From an uncultured Christensenella sp. (GTDB taxonomy: Bacteria > Bacillota > Clostridia > Christensenellales > Borkfalkiaceae): 64,000 nt of DNA. The DNA is taken from assembly GCA_910586035.1 (NCBI GenBank), contig CAJUHT010000002.1:101024-165023 (forward strand), read 5' to 3'. Below the pieces are notes generated by a model. It was not told the DNA's origin. It saw only the letters and a program-made list of their open reading frames with translations, and did not search any database. A program made the translations under genes and the position numbers. Of this stretch, positions 26,723 to 35,619 are shown piece after piece. Position 1 is the stretch's first letter; the number at the start of each line of letters is the position of its first letter.

Positions 26723-27157
26723 TTAAACGACTTTAACGTTGCAGGCTTTCATAACGCCGAGCGCGGCGGCGTGCCCGCCGTCCGCGGAAGCGCAACAGCC
26801 GCCGTCGACGATAATTTCCGAAAACGGCAAAAACGCCATAGTTGCCAAGACGTTGGTAATTACGCACACGTTTGTGCATACGCCGCAAAACTCCACTACG
26901 CGCGGCTTTTCGGCGTATAAATCTAAAACGAGCCGACTGCAACCGTAGGAGTGTTTACGGTATACCCTGTGTTGCGGGCATACCGCCTTTAACTCAGCGG
27001 CAAGCCCTCCGCCCGCCCTGTCAACGGTAAAAATTATTTCGTAGCCCTCTTCCGCACGCGCTCTTATTTTGTTTGCCGTTTTTTGCACTATATCCGCCGC
27101 GCCGCACTGCCTTATAAACTCCGCCTGCATATCAACGACCACCAAAGCCTTTTCCAT
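26723..27157 (-). CDS. Cysteine hydrolase, isochorismatase-like fold
   Basis: This 144-residue protein belongs to the isochorismatase/nicotinamidase superfamily: ALVVVDMQAEF with Asp9, Lys68 in YRKHSYG, and the nucleophile Cys98 in FCGVCTNVCVI, completing the Asp-Lys-Cys triad. It is 40-60 residues shorter than nicotinamidases; the loss falls between the first and second active-site segments, so the metal site of PncA (D..H..H) is absent. A role in nicotinamide or amide hydrolysis is possible but unproven. Between the GH3 and ROK genes it may be a bystander. Confidence 0.82.
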   Translation of the reverse strand: MEKALVVVDMQAEFIRQCGAADIVQKTANKIRARAEEGYEIIFTVDRAGGGLAAELKAVCPQHRVYRKHSYGCSRLVLDLYAEKPRVVEFCGVCTNVCVITNVLATMAFLPFSEIIVDGGCCASADGGHAAALGVMKACNVKVV

Positions 27158-27249
27158 ACTTATTATTTTTGCCGTACTGCGCGGGAATATTTATAAGTTT
27201 TGCAAACTGCTACGTTTAGCGGCGTGAGAAACGGGAACATACAAGCAAT

Positions 27250-27276
27250 AAAGGGCGCGCACGCGGCGCGCCCTTT
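27250..27276 (-). terminator. Hairpin downstream of ROK kinase gene
   Basis: AAAGGGCGCGC and GCGCGCCCTTT form a perfect 11-bp stem with a 5-base loop, 16 bases after the ROK stop codon. The U-run is poor, so termination efficiency is uncertain. Confidence 0.6.
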
Positions 27277-27291
27277 ACGTTGTTAAAATTT

Positions 27292-28233
27292 TTACATACC
27301 CAAAGCCGCCGCGCCGAACGCGCCCGCCCTGCTGCCCAAAGCCGCCTTTACAACCTTGACAGGGGCGAACTCCGTCCCGCCCATAATGTCCGCGTCCAGA
27401 ATTTTTTGCAAGGGTTTAGTCAACCTTTCGCCCTGCTCGCTTACGCCGCCGCCGAGCATTACCACCTGCGGGCGGAAAATATTTGCGAGATTAGTTATGC
27501 CGCAGGCAAGGTGTTGAATATATCCGTTTACAACCGAATTTGCCGCCGCGTCGCTTTCGGCAAACTCGAATGGCGTTTTGCCGCTTACCGTTTGCAGGTT
27601 ATACTTGCTCCACATAAGGCTGTCCTTGTTCTCTTCCATAGCATTGCGCGTTTGCTCCATAAGCGCGCTTGCCGAGGCGTAACGCTCGTAACAGCCCTTT
27701 CTGCCGCAGGTGCACTGCAAGCCGTTTTCAACTATTACCATATGCCCTATTTCCGTGCCCGCCGACTTGCCGCCTTCGAACAGTTCGCCGTCTATAACTA
27801 TGCCGCCGCCCACGCCCGTGCCGAGAGTAACCAAAATACTGTCATTATACTGTTTGCCGGCGCCGAATTTAGCTTCGCCCAGCGCCGCCGCGTTGGCGTC
27901 GTTAGTAGTTTTAACCTCGAAACCCGTAAGAGCGCGCACCTTTTCGGCAAGGGGGAAATTTTTTAAGTTGAGATTGCCGGCAAACACGACTACGCCGTTT
28001 TTACTGTCAATCAAACCGGGGCAACCTATCCCCACTCCGCTGATTTGGCTATTTTCGAGCTTTGCGTCCCCGAGCATTGTTTTAATCAGCGTGCAAATGT
28101 TGTTGCACATTTCGTCGCCGCCCTTTTCGCAACCCGTTACTATACTTCCCTCGGCTTTAACAACTCCGTCGCCGTCGACGATTATTCCCTTTATTGTCAT
28201 TCCGCCGATATCAACGCCGATAAAATTCTTCAT
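27292..28233 (-). CDS. ROK family sugar kinase (glucokinase-like)
   Basis: The 313-residue protein starts FIGVDIGGMTIKG (ATP-binding), has LVTLGTGVGGGIVIDGELF, GTEIGHMVI with the zinc-coordinating His, and CTCGRKGCYE (the CxCGxxGCxE zinc site) typical of ROK kinases. No DNA-binding extension precedes it, so it is a kinase rather than a ROK repressor. It phosphorylates a hexose such as glucose, or GlcNAc or ManNAc, in the cytosol. Its place beside the glycan locus with nagA/nagB makes GlcNAc phosphorylation attractive, but motifs do not distinguish this from glucokinase. A TATAAT box at 28276-28281 lies 43 bases upstream without a clear -35. Confidence 0.9.
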   Translation of the reverse strand: MKNFIGVDIGGMTIKGIIVDGDGVVKAEGSIVTGCEKGGDEMCNNICTLIKTMLGDAKLENSQISGVGIGCPGLIDSKNGVVVFAGNLNLKNFPLAEKVRALTGFEVKTTNDANAAALGEAKFGAGKQYNDSILVTLGTGVGGGIVIDGELFEGGKSAGTEIGHMVIVENGLQCTCGRKGCYERYASASALMEQTRNAMEENKDSLMWSKYNLQTVSGKTPFEFAESDAAANSVVNGYIQHLACGITNLANIFRPQVVMLGGGVSEQGERLTKPLQKILDADIMGGTEFAPVKVVKAALGSRAGAFGAAALGM

Positions 28234-28323
28234 TTTTAAGCCACCTTCTTACGCGTTTTTTTAATTTTCAGACTGATTATATCATAAAGTGCGCAAATGC
28301 ACACTCTTTTGCAACGGATAAAT

Positions 28324-29154
28324 TTAATTTTTTTGCGGCAATGCGGGAAAGAAATTGCTTGTAAACGTTTTGCCGCTGAGGTAGGCAACTTCCCCGTCTA
28401 ATTGAAAAGCGATGCTTTTCGACACGAGTATCTGCCGCGTTGCCCCGTACTTTCTATTCAATGCGAAGTCGCCGTACTTTTCGTCGCCGAGCACGGGACA
28501 GCCTATAAAAGCCAGATGGGCGCGTATCTGATGGGTTTTACCCGTGTGCAAAACGACCTTTACAAGGGCGTAATCGCCGTACTGTTTTTCAACGGAATAC
28601 TCGGTAACCATCTTCACCCTGTCCTGCGCGGAGGAGGCGTACACCCGCACTCTGCCCGCCTCCGAATTTTTATCCGCATAGGCTGTTAAAAGGGCGCGCG
28701 GCTCTTTAAACGCGTTTTTGGCAAAGCACAGGTAAGTCTTTTCAACCGCGCGTTCTTTAAAAGCCCTGACGAGCCTCTCCTTAACGCCTTCCGACTTGGC
28801 GACGACGATTATTCCGCAGGTGTTCCTGTCCAGCCTGTGCACCGGAAAAACGGCTTGACTTTCGCCAAGCTCGCAAAACAGCGCCTCGCTGGAAACGCCG
28901 CTGAATTTATCGGCGACAAGGATATTGTTATCACCGTAAATTACGGTATGCGAAGGCTTGTCCTCCTGAGCGGGCGAAGTGAAATAGGTTACTTCGTCCC
29001 CCGCGGACACGGCGAGGTTCTTCCGCTGTTTTTCGCCGTTCACGCGGATATCTCCCCTTTTGAGCAACGCGTTGAAGTAAAAACTGCCCTGCGGATAGGT
29101 TGAATCGGTAAATTCTTTAAGCGTTGAATTTTCTTTTACGGTAAACTTTTTCAT
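28324..29154 (-). CDS. RluA-family 23S rRNA pseudouridine synthase with S4 domain
   Basis: The true start is the ATG at 29154 (MKKFTVKENSTLKEF), which overlaps the feoB stop as ATGA; a longer open frame to 29538 is just the complement of feoB. The 276-residue enzyme has an S4-like RNA-binding segment (about 28-65, LLKRGDIRVNGEKQ) and the catalytic Asp in FPVHRLDRNTCGIIVV, followed by TGKTHQIRAHLAFIGCPVLGD. It isomerises uridines in rRNA, like RluC/RluD. The coupling to feoB is odd and probably reflects gene packing only. Confidence 0.9.
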   Translation of the reverse strand: MKKFTVKENSTLKEFTDSTYPQGSFYFNALLKRGDIRVNGEKQRKNLAVSAGDEVTYFTSPAQEDKPSHTVIYGDNNILVADKFSGVSSEALFCELGESQAVFPVHRLDRNTCGIIVVAKSEGVKERLVRAFKERAVEKTYLCFAKNAFKEPRALLTAYADKNSEAGRVRVYASSAQDRVKMVTEYSVEKQYGDYALVKVVLHTGKTHQIRAHLAFIGCPVLGDEKYGDFALNRKYGATRQILVSKSIAFQLDGEVAYLSGKTFTSNFFPALPQKN

Positions 29155-30839
29155 ATGAGCGATAGAATAAAATAGATTACGTACGAAGCGACGAACGCAA
29201 ACGCCAACTGCGCGAGATTGTACATCGCGGTGCGCTTTAAGCCTATTTCCCTTACCGAAGCCGCAAACGCCGAAATGCACGCGGGGCAGGCAAGGAAGAA
29301 CACGCACAGCGCGATTGACGGCGCAAAGCCGAGCGCAAGCCCTTCGGGAATTAACATAGCCACGGTGGCGGCTATATTTTCCTTGGCGGCAAAGCCAGTA
29401 AGCGCGGCGTACGCAAGGCGCCAATCTTTTACGCCCATAGGATAAAACAGATAGGAAACCGCGCGGGAGAACACTCCGAGTACGCTGTCTTCGGGGGCGC
29501 AGAACCCCTGCGTAAAACTGACGTGCGAGAGCAACCAACTGAGCGTGCAGAAAGCAAACACGTAGGTTGTTACCTTGATTATAAACGATTTAACCTGAAA
29601 AAACAACTTATTTGCCACCTGCTTTACGCGGGGAGGGTAAATAGGAGTAACCTCGGAAATAAGCCCCTCTCCCTTGCCCTTTAAAATTGCCGAAACTATT
29701 ATTGCAAGCGCAACGCCCGAAAAGTACAATGCGCACACCACGGGGAATGGGTTTTTGAAAAGCGGCGCCAGAAACGTGAGAAAGACGGGCATCTTTGCGC
29801 CGCACGGTATAAACGGCAAAACGGCGATAGTTTTGCGGCGCGCGCTTTCCTCCGCGTATCCGCGGGTGGTGGAAATTGCCGCGGCGGTACAGCCGAAGCC
29901 CGAAATGAGCGAAAAAGCCGCCCTGCCCGAAAGCCCCGCCTTTTCGAAAAGCCCGTCCGTAACGAAAGTAAGCGCAGAGGATATTCCGCTTTCGTCGAGG
30001 ATAATAAGCACCAGATACAGCACGGTGATTTGCGGGATAAACGAAAGCACGCCGCCAACGCCGCCTATTATTCCCTCCGCCACAAACGAGGACAGCATAG
30101 GGTTGGATATAGCCGAAGCGCACGCGCCGCCCAATTTATCCACGAATAAATTTTCGCACAGCCCCTTTAAGTACGCACCCGGCATTGCGGGGTGAAAGGT
30201 TATAAAAAAGGTGAACACAAGCGAGGCAACAAAGAAGAAAAGCGCGAAAAACTTGTTGTAAAACAGCTGTTCCGCCCTGCTTATACTTTGATTGCCCCCG
30301 TAATATGCCTCGGATAACGCAATTTCCGCGCTCTTTGCGGGAAAGACGAACGCGCGCTCCTCCACCGCAGTTTTAAGCGTTTTAGCGGGGCAGTCGTACA
30401 CGGGCGCGCCGAGTATTTGCGAAAGTTTTTCGGTATCCACCCTGCCGCCCCTTCGTTTTAACGCGTCGAGCTTGGTCAAGTAAATTACGGTATTTTTGTT
30501 CAGCGCAATAAGCCGCCTTGTAAGGTTTAACGAATTTTCAAGCGTGGTTGCGTCGACTACGTTTATGAGCAAATCGGCGTTCTTTGCCTCCGCAACGGCG
30601 CTGTCCTCCTCCATAGTATAGGAATTGAACGAATACATACCGGGCACGTCGCAGTAGGTTACGCCGCCGCGCTCCTTGCGCGCGGGCGTAGTGGTAACGC
30701 CGTGGAAATTGCCCGTCTTTAAATGACTGCGCGTCAACGCGTTGAAAAGCGTTGTTTTACCCGCGTTGGGGTTGCCCGCAAGCACGACTTTATAGCTTTC
30801 TTTGCTTGCCGAGGCGGCGCGCGCCCTGCTCTTTATCAT
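29151..30839 (-). CDS. feoB: Ferrous iron transporter FeoB
   Basis: FeoB is the GTP-dependent Fe2+ permease. The G domain shows GNPNAGKT (22-29), the switch Thr in GVTTTPA, DVPGMYS (64-70) and G4 as TKLD (122-125). The membrane part carries the two gate motifs, GFGCTAAAISTTRGYAEE and, further on, FAAKENIAATVAML, in about nine helices. At 562 residues it is shorter than E. coli FeoB (773), mainly through a reduced region between the G domain and the first helix and a short C-terminus. It overlaps feoA by 4 bases. Confidence 0.94.
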   Translation of the reverse strand: MIKSRARAASASKESYKVVLAGNPNAGKTTLFNALTRSHLKTGNFHGVTTTPARKERGGVTYCDVPGMYSFNSYTMEEDSAVAEAKNADLLINVVDATTLENSLNLTRRLIALNKNTVIYLTKLDALKRRGGRVDTEKLSQILGAPVYDCPAKTLKTAVEERAFVFPAKSAEIALSEAYYGGNQSISRAEQLFYNKFFALFFFVASLVFTFFITFHPAMPGAYLKGLCENLFVDKLGGACASAISNPMLSSFVAEGIIGGVGGVLSFIPQITVLYLVLIILDESGISSALTFVTDGLFEKAGLSGRAAFSLISGFGCTAAAISTTRGYAEESARRKTIAVLPFIPCGAKMPVFLTFLAPLFKNPFPVVCALYFSGVALAIIVSAILKGKGEGLISEVTPIYPPRVKQVANKLFFQVKSFIIKVTTYVFAFCTLSWLLSHVSFTQGFCAPEDSVLGVFSRAVSYLFYPMGVKDWRLAYAALTGFAAKENIAATVAMLIPEGLALGFAPSIALCVFFLACPACISAFAASVREIGLKRTAMYNLAQLAFAFVASYVIYFILSLI

Positions 30840-31057
30840 ACTTCCACCTCTATCCTTTCGGCAACCGAACGCCTTATTGCAAGGCGGTTATAGCCCACCG
30901 TAATAAGCACGCTGCCCTTAAACAGCGAAAACGCCACCGCGCTTATTTCCGCGCCCCTTACAACGCCGAGCGAGGTTAGCCTTTCGCCAGCCGCGCCGTC
31001 CACCGCAACGCTTTTTACCTTTGCACGTTGCCCCTTTTTTAAATCGAAAACACTCAC
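30836..31057 (-). CDS. feoA: FeoA domain protein
   Basis: A 73-residue SH3-like FeoA protein: LKKGQRAKVKSVAVDG, ERLTSLGVVRGAEISAVAF and ITVGYNRLAIRRSVAERIEV. It supports FeoB at the cytoplasmic membrane face. The start codon is GTG, lies inside the 3' arm of a palindrome, and has no Shine-Dalgarno sequence, so translation may be controlled. ileS ends 52 bases upstream. Confidence 0.9.
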   Translation of the reverse strand: MSVFDLKKGQRAKVKSVAVDGAAGERLTSLGVVRGAEISAVAFSLFKGSVLITVGYNRLAIRRSVAERIEVEV

Positions 31058-31079
31058 AGTATATAACTATGAGTGTTTT
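31047..31079 (-). promoter_or_regulatory. Palindrome overlapping the feoA start codon
   Basis: Perfect 10-bp arms AAAACACTCA (31047-31056) and TGAGTGTTTT (31070-31079), with an inner AGT/ACT pair in the 13-base centre. The 3' arm on the mRNA contains the GTG start. It may be the ileS terminator, an iron-regulator operator, or an RNA element that hides the start. Confidence 0.5.
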
Positions 31080-31109
31080 TACCGTTTAATGATTTAGTTT
31101 TAAGCTTGT

Positions 31110-34100
31110 TTACCTTATAATAGTCAAAGTTGCGTTTTCGCCGTTTACGGAAAGGGTTTTGGTAAAGCCCTGAGCCGCGCCCTCTGCAACCTTGTTTGCA
31201 AGCACCGCCGAAGCAAACGCGCCCGCCTTTAAAATTTTGGCTACCCTGCCCTCCGCGGTATAGTATATCTCTATGCGGTCGGTAACTTCGAAGCCCGCCT
31301 CCTTGCGCATATTCTGTATTTTGGAAACGAGTTCGCGCTCCGCCCCCTCGTCAATCAGCTCTTCTGTAAGCTGAGTGTCGAGCGCGACGGTAATTCCCTT
31401 GTCCGCGGCGGCGACGAAGCCCTTGGCGCTTTCGGTTAAAATCTGCAAGTCCTCTTCAAGTAATTCAACTTCGAGGTCGGGCAGTATATAACTGCCGCCG
31501 CCCTTGACCGCGGAAACGACCTCTTCGGCGTTGCAAGTTGCCAAAAACTGCGAAATAGCGCCCAGCTTCTTGCCGTATTTGGGTCCAAGCGTTTTAAGTT
31601 GGGGCTTCAATTTGTAGCTTATATACTTGCCCGCATCCTCGGCAACGGCAAGCTCCTTTACGTTGAGCTCGTCTAAAATTATAGCCGTTTCCTCACCGGA
31701 AAGCGACAGCTTGCGCGAGGTAACTACGAACATCTTTGCAAGCGGCTGACGGTTTTTAAGGTTGCCGGCGTTTCGCGCCGCCCTGCCGAGCACTACTATG
31801 TCGGTTACAACGTCCATAGCCCTTTCGAGTTCGCCGTCTATAAACTTTTCGTTGCAGACGGGGAACGAGCAAAGGTGTACGGACTTGGGGCTGTCTTTAT
31901 AGAATTGCGGCACGAGATTTAAATAAATCATCTCCGATATGAAAGGCGTATAGGGCGCGGAGATTTTTGCAAGCGTTACAAGGCAGGTGTACAGCGTTGT
32001 GTACGCCGCCGCCTTGTCGTCCGTCATCTTACTGCCCCAATAGCGCTCCCTGCCCCTTCTTATATACCAATTGGACAACAGGTCGCAAAAGTCCTGCAAG
32101 GCGCGCGCGCTCTCGGTTATTTCGTACCGCGCGAGATGCTCGTCTACAAGCTTTACAAGGCTGTTGAGCTTGGATAACAGCCACTTATCCATAAGCGTAA
32201 GTTTGCACTTGTTTACGTCGTACTTGGTAGGCGCGTACTTGTCGATATCCGCGTACAAAGTAAAGAATGCGTACGCGTTCCACAGCGTGCCTATATACTT
32301 GCGCTGTACTTCCGAAACCGCCTCCTCGTAGAAGCGGGAAGGCAGCCAGGGCGCCGAGCTTGTATAAAAATACCAGCGCACCGCGTCCGCGCCCTGCTTG
32401 TCGAGGATAGTCCAGGGGTCGACGACGTTGCCCTTGTGCTTGGACATCTTTATGCCGTTTTTATCGTTGACGTGCCCCAAAACTATGCAGTTTTTAAAGG
32501 GCGCCTTGCCGAACAGAATAGTATTTATTACAAGCAGAGTATAGAACCAGCCGCGCGTTTGGTCCACCGCTTCGGATATGAAGTCGGCGGGGAAAGTCTT
32601 TTCAAACGTTTCCTTGTTTTCAAACGGGTAGTGATACTGCGCGAACGGCATAGAGCCGGAATCGAACCAGCAGTCGATAACTTCGGGCGTTCTCTTCATT
32701 TTGCCGCCGCACTTGGGACACTTGCAGACAAGCCCGTCAAGATAGGGGCGGTGAAGTTCAATATCCTTATCGGCGGGTAGCTCGCACTTCTCTTTAAGCT
32801 CGGCTTTACTGCCCATCACCTCTATTTCGCCGCAGTCGGGGCATACCCAAACGGGCAGGGGCGTACCCCAATACCTGTCGCGCGACAGTCCCCAATCAAT
32901 GACGTTTTCCAAAAAGTTGCCCATTCTCCCCTCTTTGATTGTGTCGGGAAGCCAATTGACCGAGCGGTTGGAGGCGATAATTTCGTCCTTTACCTTGGTT
33001 ACGGCGACAAACCAGCTTGAACGCGCGTAGTACAGCAGGGGAGTATCGCAACGCCAGCAATGGGGATAGTCGTGCTCGAACGGCAACGCCTTAAAAAGCG
33101 TGCCCTCCCTTTCCAGCCTTTCTAAAATGGTTTTATCGGCTTTCTTGGCGAATACGCCGTTTAAACTTTCAAATCTTTCGTCAAAACAACCCCTTTCGTT
33201 TACAAGCTGAACGACGGGCAAATTGTATCTTCTGCCAACCTTATAGTCGTCCTCGCCGAACGCGGGCGCAATGTGCACCACGCCCGTGCCATCGCCCATA
33301 GTTACGTAGCCGTCGCACACCACAAAGTGCGCCTTTGCCCTTGCGTTGGCAGGGGATATGCGCGCTATTTCCGCGGTAGTTTCGGGGAACAGTGGCTGAT
33401 ATTCCAGCCCCTCCCATTCCTTGCCTTGCTTTTTATCTATTACCCTATACTCTTCGAAGAAGCGGGAAACGAGCGCTTCCGCCATTATATAGCGAGCGCC
33501 GTCCGCCTCTATTTCAACGTAGGGCTCTTCGGGATTCATACAAAGGGCTACGTTGGAGGGAAGCGTCCACGGGGTGGTTGTCCACGCCAGAATATAGCGG
33601 TTTTCCGCACCCTTTACCTTGAAGCGGGCAACGGCGGAATTTTCTTTTACCGTCTTGTAGCCCTGCGCAACTTCGTGCGAGGAGAGCGCCGTTCCGCAAC
33701 GCGGGCAGTAGGGAACGATTTTGTGCCCCTTGTACAACAGACCTTTGCCGTGGAACTGCTTCAACGCCCACCACTCGCTCTCGATATACTTATCGTCGTA
33801 AGTTACGTAGGGGTTGTCCATATCCACCCAATAGCCGAGGCGGTCGCTCATCTTTTCCCACTCGCCCTTGTACTTCCATACGGACTGCTTGCACTGCTTT
33901 ATAAACGGCTCTATGCCGTAACTTTCGATTTGCGGCTTGCCGTCTATGCCCAAAAGTTTTTCAACTTCCAGCTCTACGGGCAGACCGTGCGTATCCCAGC
34001 CCGCCTTTCTTAAAACGTGCTTGCCCTTCATTGTCTGATAGCGGGGGATAATGTCCTTCATAACCCTCGTTAAAACGTGCCCCACGTGCGGTTTGCCGTT

Positions 34101-34250
34101 TGCCGTGGGCGGTCCGTCGTAGAAAGAAAATTCTTCCGCCCCCGCGTTTTTTTCAATGCTCTCTTCGAACACGCCGTTCTCTTTCCAGAAAGCTATTATT
34201 TCCTTTTCCCTTTCAACGAAGTCTAATGAAGTGTCTACCTTTTTATACAT
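31110..34250 (-). CDS. ileS: Isoleucyl-tRNA synthetase, long (eukaryote-like) type
   Basis: Class I synthetase charging tRNA-Ile. Motifs: GPPTANGKPHVGHVLTR with HVGH at 55-58, the editing-domain segment FAWTTT-like LAWTTTPWTLPSN, DWGLSRDRYWGTPLPVW, a zinc-binding CPDCGEIEV, and KMSKHKGN near residue 602. At 1046 residues it belongs to the long class that in many bacteria tolerates mupirocin; that property is not proven here. The C-terminal anticodon-binding part is intact. Control is by the T-box leader directly upstream. Confidence 0.97.
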   Translation of the reverse strand: MYKKVDTSLDFVEREKEIIAFWKENGVFEESIEKNAGAEEFSFYDGPPTANGKPHVGHVLTRVMKDIIPRYQTMKGKHVLRKAGWDTHGLPVELEVEKLLGIDGKPQIESYGIEPFIKQCKQSVWKYKGEWEKMSDRLGYWVDMDNPYVTYDDKYIESEWWALKQFHGKGLLYKGHKIVPYCPRCGTALSSHEVAQGYKTVKENSAVARFKVKGAENRYILAWTTTPWTLPSNVALCMNPEEPYVEIEADGARYIMAEALVSRFFEEYRVIDKKQGKEWEGLEYQPLFPETTAEIARISPANARAKAHFVVCDGYVTMGDGTGVVHIAPAFGEDDYKVGRRYNLPVVQLVNERGCFDERFESLNGVFAKKADKTILERLEREGTLFKALPFEHDYPHCWRCDTPLLYYARSSWFVAVTKVKDEIIASNRSVNWLPDTIKEGRMGNFLENVIDWGLSRDRYWGTPLPVWVCPDCGEIEVMGSKAELKEKCELPADKDIELHRPYLDGLVCKCPKCGGKMKRTPEVIDCWFDSGSMPFAQYHYPFENKETFEKTFPADFISEAVDQTRGWFYTLLVINTILFGKAPFKNCIVLGHVNDKNGIKMSKHKGNVVDPWTILDKQGADAVRWYFYTSSAPWLPSRFYEEAVSEVQRKYIGTLWNAYAFFTLYADIDKYAPTKYDVNKCKLTLMDKWLLSKLNSLVKLVDEHLARYEITESARALQDFCDLLSNWYIRRGRERYWGSKMTDDKAAAYTTLYTCLVTLAKISAPYTPFISEMIYLNLVPQFYKDSPKSVHLCSFPVCNEKFIDGELERAMDVVTDIVVLGRAARNAGNLKNRQPLAKMFVVTSRKLSLSGEETAIILDELNVKELAVAEDAGKYISYKLKPQLKTLGPKYGKKLGAISQFLATCNAEEVVSAVKGGGSYILPDLEVELLEEDLQILTESAKGFVAAADKGITVALDTQLTEELIDEGAERELVSKIQNMRKEAGFEVTDRIEIYYTAEGRVAKILKAGAFASAVLANKVAEGAAQGFTKTLSVNGENATLTIIR

Positions 34251-34278
34251 TGCCTTTACCTCTTAAAATAATAAAAAA

Positions 34279-34520
34279 ACAGGGAGTACCGTCATTTCGG
34301 ACACCCTGTAAAAAGTGCTTATAAACCACCAAAACAAACTGACATTTGCCGTAGCTTGTAACGGGCTACGAATCCGCGTCCGCTTAGTTGGAAAAAATAC
34401 CGTTCTGCGGGCGGGCTGAAAGGTGATATCCGCAATAACCGCCTGCGCGCTTGCACCATACCGCGCGCTCTCTGAAAAGCGGAAACTATTGCGGCGTTGT
34501 CCTTTTTTAACGCCTTTGAG
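34279..34520 (-). ncRNA. T-box riboswitch, isoleucine specifier AUC
   Basis: The ileS leader on the minus strand has the T-box Stem I hallmarks in order: AGAGAG (34468-34473), the distal GGTATGGTG (34454-34462), and GATATCACC with specifier codon ATC at 34425-34427. Downstream are overlapping UGGU candidates (34325-34331) able to pair with the ACCA end of tRNA-Ile, and an intrinsic terminator (34279-34309, ACAGGG/CCCTGT stem followed by TTTTTTATT). Uncharged tRNA-Ile would prevent termination. The antiterminator consensus is divergent and its exact fold is uncertain. This accounts for most of the 327-base gap. Confidence 0.85.
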
Positions 34521-34533
34521 TTTAATTTATTCA

Positions 34534-34562
34534 ATTATACAAAACCGCGCCGGAAATGTAAA
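34534..34562 (-). promoter_or_regulatory. ileS T-box promoter
   Basis: Minus-strand TTTACA (34557-34562), 17-base spacer, TATAAT (34534-34539), immediately upstream of the T-box leader. Confidence 0.75.
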
Positions 34563-34577
34563 GCGATTTTTACATTC

Positions 34578-35615
34578 TTATTTAAGCGGGATAGCCGCCC
34601 GCGCGTTGATTGAAAGGGGCGCGAAGTTGCCCGCCAGATACTGGTTTAACCCCTCCGAGGCAATCATTGCCGCGTTGTCCGTGCAAAACCTCTTTTCGGG
34701 AAGTACAAGCGTTATGCCCGCCGAAAGACAGGCGGAAGCAAGCTGCTTTCTCAAATAGTCGTTGGCTATTACCCCGCCGCCCGCGGTTACCGTCTGCACG
34801 CCTTTTTCCAGCGCAAACTCCACCGTCTTTTTAATTAGCGGGTCTATTGCCGCGCACTCGAACGAAGCGGCAACGTCCTCCCTCTTCACCTTCTGCCCGC
34901 GCTGTTCGGCGGAGTGCATATAGTTAATCACCGCCGTCTTTAAGCCGCTGTACGAAAAGGTTTTGCCGTCTCCGTGCCTTATCAGCGCGGAGGGAAATTC
35001 TATCGTTCTCCGCCCGCCCTCGGCAAGCTTTTGCACGTTTGGACCGCCGGGATAGGGCAACCCCAAAACGCGGGCGACCTTATCGAACGCCTCGCCCGCC
35101 GCGTCGTCGCAGGTGGAAGCGAGCACCTCGGCTTCGAGCACGCTCTTTGTGTGCAACACAGCCGTATGCCCGCCGCTTGCCAGCAAAGTTATAAACGGAG
35201 GCTTTAAATCGTTCTTGACGAGATAAGCCGCCGCCATATGACCGCGTATGTGGTTTACGGCAATCAGCGGTATGTTTTTTGCGTGCGCAAACGCCTTGGC
35301 AAAGGACAGCCCCACAAGCAGCGCGCCCAACAGCCCCGCGCCGTAGGTTACGGCGACCGCGTCGACTTCGTCGGGGGATATTCCCGCCTCTTTTAACGCC
35401 TGAGCCGCCGCTTCGTCCACCGCGTCGGTATGAGCGCGGCTGGCTATTTCGGGCACGACCCCGCCGTATAAAGCCTGTTGCGAAGCCGATGAAACAATTA
35501 TATCCGAAAGTATTTTACGCCCCTTAATTACGGCGCAGGCGGTTTCGTCGCAACTCGATTCTATGCCGAGGATTACGGGTTCCGCCTTGATTTTGTAATT
35601 CTTTAAATCGTACAT
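34578..35615 (-). CDS. tsaD: tRNA threonylcarbamoyladenosine transferase TsaD
   Basis: TsaD transfers the threonylcarbamoyl group to A37 of ANN-decoding tRNAs. The 345-residue protein has ILGIESSCDETACAV, VTYGAGLLGALLVG, the metal-binding NHIRGHMAAAY (His122, His126), LLASGGHTAVLH, PYPGGPNV, and TAGGGVIANDYLR. All ASKHA-fold motifs are present and length is normal. Start MYDLKNYK lies 4 bases after the stop of the preceding four-helix-bundle gene. TsaB and TsaE are not in the window. Confidence 0.97.
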   Translation of the reverse strand: MYDLKNYKIKAEPVILGIESSCDETACAVIKGRKILSDIIVSSASQQALYGGVVPEIASRAHTDAVDEAAAQALKEAGISPDEVDAVAVTYGAGLLGALLVGLSFAKAFAHAKNIPLIAVNHIRGHMAAAYLVKNDLKPPFITLLASGGHTAVLHTKSVLEAEVLASTCDDAAGEAFDKVARVLGLPYPGGPNVQKLAEGGRRTIEFPSALIRHGDGKTFSYSGLKTAVINYMHSAEQRGQKVKREDVAASFECAAIDPLIKKTVEFALEKGVQTVTAGGGVIANDYLRKQLASACLSAGITLVLPEKRFCTDNAAMIASEGLNQYLAGNFAPLSINARAAIPLK

Positions 35616-35619
35616 AGTG

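Noticed and set aside
29155..29538. Extended N-terminus for the pseudouridine synthase
   Set aside because: The extra 128 codons are the complement-phase reading of the feoB 3' end and show no domain; the ATG at 29154 overlaps the feoB stop as ATGA.
32655..32668. tRNA T-arm-like string GGAATCGAACC
   Set aside because: It lies inside the ileS reading frame and no acceptor, D or anticodon stems can be folded around it. No other tRNA signature was found in the window.
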